Origin: Blastobasis lacticolella
Taxonomy: Eukaryota > Arthropoda > Insecta > Lepidoptera > Blastobasidae
Length of the DNA: 64,000 nucleotides
NCBI GenBank assembly: GCA_905147135.1
Contig: LR990041.1
Coordinates: 744,001 to 808,000, forward strand
Direction of reading: 5' to 3'
The position numbers and the translations under genes are program-made. A model generated the notes under the pieces. The model had not been told where the DNA came from and searched no databases. It worked only from the letters and a program-made list of their open reading frames with translations. Shown here in pieces: positions 56,351 to 64,000 of this stretch (its first letter is position 1; each line of letters opens with the position of its first letter).

Positions 56351-56707
56351 CAATACACACTGTAGCAACAGACAGAGTCGCGTCTATAGGCTTACCTGTT
56401 CACATAGCCGCAGCCGCTTTGTTCTATTTAGGTCAGGTGGGCTGTAGTGCCGGGATAACAAAGCTATTATAGCTAGGTGCTCTGCCGATGAAACTTTATA
56501 GCAATTTTATTTGGAAGACCAACAGCGATCCTATAAAATAATATTAACATTCTTACGTAACAGAACGCCTCGCTTGCAAGTCTTCGTTGATAGCTTTTGG
56601 AAAACAGATAAGAGAATCTGTTAATACACTTATATCGATAATAAATTGGAAACTTCAATCTAATACGGTACTACAGTATGTGACAGTACGTAGACAGTTG
56701 AGTTTGG

Positions 56708-56912
56708 ACCATGGTTACATTCAGCCGCCTGGATGTGCAGGTTTCATCACGATGTTTTCCCTTACCGTAAGAGCATCGGTTAGCATTCGCCTAATGTACA
56801 TAACTCAGAAAAGAGGCATTGGTACATGGGCGCAATGGGATTCGAGCCCAGTACCTCTCTCTTACAAGTCGGATACCTTAACCACTCGGCCACCAGCGCT
56901 CCTATGACGTTA
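56708..56912 (-). repeat. SINE family B, 5' half
   Basis: catcacgatgttttccct, acataactcagaaaagagg and a tRNA-like head (gggattcgagccc, ccactcggccacc). Confidence 0.85.
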
Positions 56913-57119
56913 TTATGACTAGAAATAAACCTAGGTGAAATACGGGCGGTGGTTATAGCTAATGTATTTGCCCGAAACCGGCCGCCCTCCGTCCTCAAAG
57001 GGATATTAGTTACAGATAATACCCCAGATAACCGGGGCGCTTACTACCCGCCCCAGGAGAGAATTACGTCCGTTTCGCAATTCGAATTGGGGACTTTATT
57101 AACATTGATTTATACAAAA

Positions 57120-57470
57120 CGCCTTGTACAAAACGTATTTTGTTCTAAAGAACTGTTTGACACGATGCCCACGACCACGTTCTATGGCAGCGCTCGCCAT
57201 CGACAGGGAGTTCAACCTTACACGTTGGAACCAAATTGGTCGCGAACTGTGCGGTTTTAAAGGAACTTACACCCACGTACACTAAGGTTGTGTAATAAGA
57301 TCTCTGGAGAGTACAAACATGAAGTTCTTCAAGAAAGGGGTGAAAGAGTACACAAGAGTGTTATCACTGCTCCCTACTATGGTTAACAAACGTCTATAAG
57401 CTGCAGTAACTGTTTACCATCACTTGTGTGTTTAAGAATGATGTTATGCGAATGCAATAAATACTTTGAA
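57120..57470 (+). pseudogene. LINE C-terminus and 3' UTR
   Basis: L-F-D-T-M-P-T-T-T-F-Y-G-S-A-R-H-R-Q-G, N-W-S-R-T-V-R-F then a stop; the relative at 18838 keeps the frame longer. Ends in tgcaataaatactttgaac. Confidence 0.75.
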
Positions 57471-57545
57471 CTTTTGAAATACCTACTTTGAACTTTTGCC
57501 TCCTTTGTACATTATGTGTTGTATTAAATCATCGAAATATATAAT

Positions 57546-57706
57546 GATGATCCAGTTTGGTCAGGTTACCCTGTAAACAAGGTCGCGGAGATCAGATGGC
57601 AGTCGCTCCACTGTAATTTCCTACCTGATCTGCAAAATCCTGGATCGTGGTCGAGGCTGTCCCGACCCTCGGGCGGGCGTAACCTGGATATGAACGCCTA
57701 GATGAC
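57546..57706 (+). repeat. SINE family B, 3' half
   Basis: gtttggtcaggttaccctg, tctgcaaaatcctggatc, aacctggatatgaacgcc. Confidence 0.75.
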
Positions 57707-57870
57707 GAACGTGACCCATGTAAAAAGGTATAGGAATGCAATAGTATCGTATTCAGTATCTATCATAATGCCTTGCAACACACTAGGTTTCGCGTTCGAA
57801 TGGAAATTCTTTAATAATGTAAGGTTTGTTCAGTAAAGTTTATTAAATTTGCTAATCACCTTACTCAGTT

Positions 57871-58234
57871 ATCTTGGCGTTAAAGTCCCGGATGTGCTCT
57901 CGCGCACGAGGGCTCGGGGTCCGCCATGACCATGATCCAGGATTTGGCCGATCGGGTGATTACAATGGAGCGACTGCCAACCGACCAACGTGACCCTGCT
58001 ACCAGGGGAACCTGACCAGATAGGATCATGGTTACACATTCAGTCGCCTAAATGTGCAGGTTCCATCACGATGTTTCCCTCACCGTAAGAGCATCAGTTA
58101 GTATTCAACTACTGTACGTAACTCAGAAAGGAGTCACGAATCCCGCTGCGGCCATGTACATGGCCGCAGCGGGATTCGAACCCGGTACCTCTCGCTTACG
58201 AGTCGGATACCGTAACCGCTCGGCCACCGACGCT
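57871..58234 (-). repeat. SINE family B, full length
   Basis: In reverse: tRNA-like head gcgtcggtggccgagcgg, B box gggttcgaatcccg, body, and the end at ttaacgccaagat. It contains the 42-base palindrome at 58137-58178, which is not part of other copies. Confidence 0.9.
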
Positions 58235-58760
58235 CACTCAGTGCTTTTAATTAAACTTCTATGTTTCTCTCGGCGGGTTCTAGGTTCTATTAAGACCATG
58301 GATTATGTGCACTTTAAAACATACAATTTTATCCGTAGGCACTAGGCGGGCGGGTAGTGACTAAACAGAGACATGCGGTTCCACTTCCTACAGTCCACTT
58401 TTTTTATTGCCTAGGAAGGCACACGGACGGACGGTCCACCTGATGGAAAGCGGTCACCGTCGTCCAGGACGGTGATCTGCAACCTAAGGGGAGCGGATGC
58501 AATGCCGGCATTTGAACCCCATGTTTATAGTGCAAGCAAAGGGAAGGCTTCGGGAGGGAACTCATTCCACATCTTGCACGTCACTTCTCAGTTGTTTTCG
58601 TCACTTGCTTACGGCCTGCCTGATGGTAAGCAGTCACCGCAGCCTATAGAAATATGGTAAGAATACCATGCGCATCACCCACGACATGCATGACCCCGTA
58701 AAAACCTTTTCACCCCTTCTCAAATAAAGCTCGTCGGTCATGAGTTAAGTATTCATAATA
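58235..58760. other. No gene; LINE 3' relics
   Basis: 58395-58480 (ttgcctaggaaggcacac, ggacggtccacctgatgg) and 58605-58660 (ttacggcctgcctgatgg) are LINE 3' ends. No gene. Confidence 0.55.
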
Positions 58761-59086
58761 TGTAATCTGTACCAAAAGAGGCTTAAACTTGTATGTGGAT
58801 GTCGTTGGAAACTATAATAGGTAGGTACCTTAGTACCTTCACAATTTCCGAGTGAATATATCCAGAGCTTTCCCGAGGGAAAAATGAATGTTCAGGCCGT
58901 AAAAAAAAAGAAAAACTCCGCTAAGTAAATGCTGTCTTCTTGTTTCCATCTACCTATCTTCTTGCTATCTGTATCTTCTTTCCACTTGCTCTCTAATTTT
59001 ATTAAGTAGTATAAATTAAAGTTGTGAATTACAAATCACAGAAACCGACATACTCATTTGCTTTTTTTTTAATATATACTTATTAT

Positions 59087-59175
59087 ATACATATACTACA
59101 CCCCGACCCGTAACAGAAACTATAATTCAACATTTCAAGTTCTGGTCGACCGGGAATAGAACCCGGGACCTGTGT
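59087..59175 (-). repeat. SINE family F, partial
   Basis: acaccccgacccgtaacag and gaccgggaatagaacccgg. Confidence 0.65.
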
Positions 59176-59413
59176 GGTAGAAACAACACGAACACGGCAG
59201 AACCAGCACCAACTTTAATCTCACTCACCTTCTTTATCACTGTAATCACAGAAATGAAACAAAAACAGAATCCATGTTACCTTAAAGAGATGTGGTGCAT
59301 GCAGGGTGTGACAATCTCCTTTGTTGTACATGACATACACTCTTCGGGTCTTACAACGCGCCGCCATTTCGTAGCGTTCGGACATATTTTTCCTCGACGA
59401 AAAATATTTTTAA

Positions 59414-59997
59414 ATGCCGTCATGTGTAGTGAAATCGTGTAAATGTTACTGGAAAAAAATGTAACAAGGCAGGAGGAATTACCTACCACGCGTAAGTAAT
59501 TATGATTCGTGCTACTTTTTTATTAATGTTTTATTTACTTTGGTGCAAATTTCGAACAAAAGTACAACGATGTGGTTACCTGTTTTTCGGGAAAATTCCC
59601 ATAATGTAGGGAATTCTTTATTAAATTTGTGACTCAGATCATGTTCCGAATTTTTATTACCTATCGTATCTGAAAAGAACTTTAATGATTATAATTATAG
59701 TCTACCCTACGTACTGCTATGATGAATGAATATAACACCGCTTTCTGCGGAGCCCTTATTATTTTCGATCCCGATTTTATTTTAACCGGGTTATATTATT
59801 TTAATGGGTTTCCTATAAATAAAAACCGTAAAGACTATTGGATTCTAATTATACGAAACTGTAGAAGGGAAACCAATTGGAACCCATCATCTGCGAGTAC
59901 CGTGTGCAGTGCACATTTTGATGACGTAGATTTTATAACAACCGCGAAGGGGCTACGATGCTTGCTTCCGTACGCGTTTCCAAAACGGCTAAATTAA
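59414..59997 (+). pseudogene. Broken THAP-domain gene
   Basis: A first exon (59414-59491) starts M-P-S-C-V-V-K-S-C-K, frameshifts, then reads G-G-I-T-Y-H before a good donor (ccacgc|gtaagt). A second block from 59808 reads F-P-I-N-K-N-R-K-D-Y-W, R-R-E-T-N-W-N-P-S-S-A-S-T-V-C-S-A-H-F-D and L-L-P-Y-A-F-P-K-R-L-N, stop. Together they give the C-x(4)-C ... C-x2-H zinc-binding residues, the P-x-N/W-x-P core and the A-F-P end of a THAP DNA-binding domain. The acceptor before 59808 is GG rather than AG. Translation stops right after the domain. Probably the DNA-binding end of a transposase. Confidence 0.75.
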
Positions 59998-60299
59998 CTG
60001 TTGTTGTGTTGTAAGTTTGTTACTAGTAACAAGCTATGCTATTCCAAGTATTGTGCTGAACAGCCTTAAAATTATCTTCAAGCAGTGTGCACAAACATTG
60101 CTTGGGTTGGTATCTTAAACATTAATGTAAGTTACTTTTTAACAAGCTAAGTCGCTTCATCCATATTTAAGGCGAGGACGGCGTCCATTTCATCGAAACG
60201 AATGATTTTTAAACGTGTAGATTGAAGCAGACTTATAATGATTCGATAGCTAAATAACTAGATTAAAAGTTTCTTCGAATACTTTTTTTTTTATTATGC

Positions 60300-60640
60300 A
60301 TACATACATGACGTTTCGCCATTTTCCTAGTACTTAAATCCACTTGTCACGGTTCTGACTAACCTCTCTCGCTTCTTCCACTTCCGCACTCATCATCTTT
60401 TCGTACATGCTCGACGATTTAGGCTACTCTTTCTTTTTGTTAAATATCTCCGATTTGATCATGCTATGTACCTACTTCTCAGTATTTCCCTTCTAACGCT
60501 TCCATGCACTTCTGCCATATACCGTCATATTTTTCTTTTTCGTCCTCTCTTCACGACCAAACCAACTTTGAATTCCTATCTCTATCCTAGTCACAAAATC
60601 CTCTTCCACTCCAGCAAGTCAGGGAACTGCTTGAAACATC
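60300..60640 (-). pseudogene. RTE-like LINE C-terminal fragment (nested)
   Basis: Minus strand: E-D-F-V-T-R-I-E-I-G-I-Q-S-W-F-G, S-S-M-Y-E-K-M-M, E-V-E-E-A-R-E-V-S-Q-N-R-D-K-W-I, ending at catgtatgtatgc. The 123-codon plus frame at 60466-60837 is antisense to it. Confidence 0.7.
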
Positions 60641-61346
60641 AACCAGTTAGTAGTCAATTACACAATTCCGTAATTTACACCCTCACTTCTATTGCATTTA
60701 TCCTACTTCCATGCTTGTTGTCTCATAGACAACTTTCTCTTCCATACATCAATGTTGTAACGAGCACAACGAGCAGAGGAGTGCTCGAAGAATTAAGAAG
60801 CTATCTTGGACGCCCGGCTGTTCACAAAAGTATGTAGTGAACTCTTTTCACTATATTTCTGGCATTCACTCTCCTTTCGACATCACTTTCACACTTTACA
60901 CCCCTTGTAAACGTTGGTCCTAAATATGTATAAAAACTCACCTGTTCCACTTTTCTACCTGCGATTACGATTGCACAATCAAGTTATAACATCAACATCA
61001 ACATACCCTAGAAGATTAGGGTATTTAGAGTGTAGGGTATTAGGTTTAATCGATTGTTTGTTTTAAAATCTGCAATTTAACGTTTACTATCACCGAATAG
61101 ATTTTTTATTCAGGGGGTAACTTTATTATAATCAAACAAAAATCTATCGAAACTAGTACGTTTTCGCATTTTCAGATCGCTCCGCGTTCAAAATGCGTTA
61201 TTTCTAAATTTACCTTATTCTATGAGTAACACATTCCACTATGATCTATCGGCGCAAAACGGATTTGAATTCCGTGCCGTTCTCGCCTTAAATTTTTATT
61301 CCTACTTACGAGCATTGTAGTGTAGCCTAGTAGGCTAGTTTCTCAC

Positions 61347-61562
61347 AAGCGCGCTCCATACAAACGTAGTTTGATCATATTTTCAAAGTACACAGGTTTT
61401 TATATATCTATAGAAATCTTGAATCTCGTGTAACTTTGAATTGATATATTTATTATACCACAAGCATCAATATTAGTTTCTGGATCACGTCTACAAAATT
61501 TCATTGATTTTGATAGCGCAATATTGAAAATATGATTAAACTTCATTTGTATGGAGCGTACT
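61347..61562. mobile_element. MITE of about 215 bp (nested)
   Basis: gcgctccatacaaacgtag and its near-complement cttcatttgtatggagcg, followed inward by tgatcatattttca-like blocks, face each other with about 35-base arms. Confidence 0.75.
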
Positions 61563-61811
61563 CGGAGAGACTCCTCTTATCAACATATTTCATTACTTAA
61601 GAATTTTTAAATAAATAATTACAATCAGAAATTAATAATTTTTATTTATTTATTATTGTAAAGTTGTATTGCTAACATAATACATAAAGAGGGCAAAATG
61701 GATCATGTATATGGCAACCCTAAAATAACGCAGCATATAAAATAGCGGCCATTTGTATGCTTCCCTCATGACTTAAGACACATGGATTCTGTTTTTGTTT
61801 CATTTCTGTGA

Positions 61812-62240
61812 CTCCACCACACTACATAAAAGATAATTTAATTGTAGTACAGAAAATTTTTCTATGTTACGGAATACCTACATAATTTTGTAAAATTGTA
61901 AACTACCTACTTGTAGAATCTCAAAATAAATAAGATATAACTAAGGGAAAGAGCGAGCCACCCCAACACAACTATATTTATTATCTACTTACTGGGAATG
62001 ACTCACCTCATACATTGTGAAGATTTGAGAAATAAAGAAATTTTTAATTTTAACTAAACCACTCAGATCGTCAAAATAAAAATCTTTTAAATTTTTGATT
62101 TAGTTTAAAAAACAAAGTACAGGCTTGAATTTGTCCCTCGCAGTCCTACTTACTCACACGTGGGACTACAAAATGTACAAAATGTCGCCTGAAAACTGGA
62201 GTGCCGTTGGCACCTTCGGTGAACAATTTGATCTAACCTG
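61812..62240. other. No gene; SINE F scrap
   Basis: 62055-62077 (accactcagatcgtc) is the head end of family F, inverted. Otherwise no signal. Confidence 0.5.
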
Positions 62241-62289
62241 ATATGTTTCAATGGGCTCTCACCGTGTGTGAGAGCCCATTGAAACATAT
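62241..62289. repeat. 22-base perfect hairpin
   Basis: Arm atatgtttcaatgggctc... at 62241-62262 pairs with 62268-62289 around a CGTGT loop, no mismatch. Confidence 0.85.
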
Positions 62290-62950
62290 ATGCGCGAAGA
62301 ATATAACCCTACTACTGTCGCAGTCGGGTAAAAATGCCAATGGGCAAAACCGCCTCTTCTTCAAACTGGAACACAACAATGCAGGCTGTTGTTTGGCGTC
62401 AAAAATAGTCAATGCGGTGGTAGGTAGGTATTCATATTTATTTCAAACTAAACTCGCGTTCATTACACATATCATATATTGTACTTTTCGATTTTTTTTT
62501 CCCCGACGTAGGTGTTCATCCAGGCAGACTCCTCAGGCGTGACAGAGCTGATATCATTGTGATGAACATGTTATTAATTTTACTAATTACAATTCAAAGA
62601 CTCATTTGGACCGTGTATTTTGTACTCAAAAATTAGCAAAAAATTAATAACACATGACCTGCAGCATCACTGAAAATCATAATAAAATTCACACGTTATT
62701 TTGTGACACAATCTCGTGCTGTTTTTCACTTCGCTGCGAGCACACTTCATTGCACGCTACCATGGAAACTCGACAAGTAGAATGGCAAATGGTTTGGTGC
62801 GTTACAAAATACAGTATGGATTTTGAAATTAAATATTCACATTCACCTATAACTAACCTAGCTAAATATAATTTTATCTAGGGTCATATACGATTACAAG
62901 CCAAAATATTATCATTGATTTACGCTAGTATATATGTCGTTGTTATGTTG
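62290..62950. other. No gene seen
   Basis: Two open plus frames (62243-62542, 62654-62881) show no motif. Confidence 0.4.
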
Positions 62951-62954
62951 TTTG

Positions 62955-63211
62955 ACGACCTGAGTGGTTCAGTGGTCAACATGCCGGTCTGCCACGCAAG
63001 AGGTCCCGGTTTCGATTCCCGGCCGGGCAGAAATTGAAATGATGAATATTAATTTCTGTTACGGGTCTGGGTGTTCTATGTATAATAAGTATGTATTTAA
63101 AAAAAGTATATAAGTAGTTTATCAGTTATCTAGCACCCATAACACAAGCTTTGCTTACTTTGGGGCTAGAATGCGCTGTGTGAATTTGTCCACGATTATT
63201 TATTTATTTAT
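62955..63211 (+). repeat. SINE family F
   Basis: gacgacctgagtggttcag to gtgtgaatttgtccacg and an (ATTT)n tail. Followed after 10 bases by family A. Confidence 0.9.
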
Positions 63212-63221
63212 GTATCCACTT

Positions 63222-63472
63222 GGCCGTGTGGTGTCCGGCAGAGTAGAATATAGCACCAACCCCTTGCACTAATGGGTGTCGTACAAGGCGACTAATGTTT
63301 TCGAAGCAAATGGTCAAGACTGTCTGTAGTATGGAAAATGGGCAGCAGCGTTTTCCATTGTTATATTAAGAGTACTGCGATCTCCAACCCGCCTGCCAAG
63401 CGTAGAGATTATGGCAATAACCTCCCCTTTTGTGGAAGATGCCCTAAGCCCTGCATTGGACTGTGTTGATGA
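63222..63472 (+). repeat. SINE-like family A, near full length
   Basis: ggccgtgtggtgtccggc to ccctgcattggactgtg; more diverged than the other full copies. Confidence 0.85.
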
Positions 63473-63524
63473 GGCAGAGGCTCAACTCCAGCATCCTTAA
63501 ATCGTAGTAGTTAGGATTCTCGTC

Positions 63525-63566
63525 AGTAATGACTGCTACTGTAATTACTTGACTTGCCGAATACTG
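63525..63566 (+). repeat. SINE family B, left part (split)
   Basis: tactgtaattacttgactt up to the insertion at 63567; resumes at 63911. Confidence 0.65.
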
Positions 63567-63910
63567 TTTTTTTTATGTCGTACGGTAGTCAAACAAGCAA
63601 GGCCACCTGATTGAAAGTGGTCACCACTGCCTAAAGACATTAGTAACACCGAGAGTATCCCCAATGCGTTGCCCACCTCTATAACACGTTACTCTGGCAG
63701 CAAAAAGGCAAATGTACCTCCATTGCCAAAGCCACGGTTCCCCAAATTCCCACCCAATGGGGAACTGGAAACCTTACTCACCGGCTGAAACACAATACTA
63801 TTTAAAAGAATATTGTTTAGGTGCGGTATTCTGTAAAGTGGAGGTACTTCCCCAGTCGGGCGGCTCCAATTCGAACGGGATACCCCGCTATGCCCTACCT
63901 CTCTTCATGC
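63567..63910 (-). mobile_element. Retroelement 3' end inserted in a SINE
   Basis: Starts with a T run (a poly-A tail in reverse), then aaacaagcaaggccacctg and gtggtcaccactgcc, a common lepidopteran 3' end. ACTG borders both sides (63563-63566 and 63911-63914), a possible target duplication. Confidence 0.7.
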
Positions 63911-63990
63911 ACTGGATCATGGTCAAGACCGACCGCAGGCCCTCGCGGGGGAACAATCGGGATATTGACGCCATCTTCTGGCGCATCACC
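63911..63990 (+). repeat. SINE family B, right part (split)
   Basis: actggatcatggtcaagac and caatcgggatattgacgcc. Confidence 0.7.
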
Positions 63991-64000
63991 ACGTGAGATG

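Larger units (their letters stand above)
59246..61811. mobile_element. P-like DNA transposon with 32-base TIRs, decayed
   Basis: The 32 bases at 59246-59277 (starting tcacagaaatgaaac) are a perfect reverse complement of 61780-61811. Inside, 168 bases from the left end, starts a broken THAP-domain gene (59414-59997). P-superfamily elements have about 31-base TIRs beginning CA and an N-terminal THAP domain in the transposase; both features are here. No transposase catalytic region is seen. The interior holds an RTE fragment (60300-60640) and a MITE (61347-61562). No 8-base target duplication is evident beside the TIRs. Confidence 0.7.

Noticed and set aside
58180..58234. True tRNA genes at the tRNA-like sites (also 6735, 33867, 44194, 53460, 62955)
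   Set aside because: Only the A and B boxes are tRNA-like; acceptor stems do not close and each is followed by a SINE body.
60466..60837. 123-codon plus-strand gene
   Set aside because: The opposite strand carries recognisable RTE C-terminal blocks, so this is antisense.

Overview
The window looks like nuclear DNA of a moth or butterfly (Lepidoptera). It is AT-rich and almost wholly built from transposable-element debris of types common in that order: 3' ends of jockey/CR1-like and RTE-like non-LTR retrotransposons, tRNA-derived SINEs, (GAT)n-tailed short repeats, foldback MITEs and minisatellites. Nothing bacterial, viral or CRISPR-like is visible. The order is inferred from remembered repeat families; no species is claimed. 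The repeat load resembles a heterochromatic or sex-chromosome region, but the sequence alone cannot show that.

Layout. Positions 1-7262 and 9804-18176 are two direct copies of one segment (about 97-98% alike by eye, 99% over the gene). Each carries an intronless minus-strand gene with BTB and BACK domains and a C-terminal four-cysteine zinc ribbon (3828-4859 and 13645-14676), the only full-length protein gene seen. Beside it lie a decayed zinc-ribbon ORF of mobile-element type, an internally deleted jockey-like LINE, a degenerate CCTAC-rich minisatellite and a conserved 67-nt hairpin. Later insertions differ between copies: a 190-bp repeat and a MITE in copy A; a truncated LINE with a 400-bp foldback element, an RTE 3' end and two new palindromes in copy B. 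Between the copies (7263-9803) lie LINE and SINE fragments, including a decayed reverse transcriptase.

From 18.2 to 42 kb there is nested repeat debris: a LINE inside a SINE at 20 kb, a TIR transposon inside a SINE at 23 kb, inverted SINE composites at 32-34 kb, and several foldback MITEs. A possible host exon with a splice donor lies at 21910-22126. At 42.07-42.77 kb is the best evidence for a host multi-exon gene: a GC-rich exon (42073-42238) and a second, shorter exon (42714-42768) repeating the end of the first, with the same phase and only synonymous changes in the shared part, consistent with mutually exclusive exons of a SAM-like domain.

From 43 to 64 kb there are more SINE/LINE copies, a 64-bp tandem array (52387-52966), a 16-bp minisatellite (54372-54530), a 42-bp perfect palindrome inside a SINE (58137-58178), and a 2.57-kb element with perfect 32-bp terminal inverted repeats holding a broken THAP-domain gene (59246-61811), which fits a decayed P-superfamily DNA transposon.

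The genes do not form a pathway. The supportable biology is one duplicated BTB gene, pieces of one or two host genes, and a record of nested mobile-element insertion.
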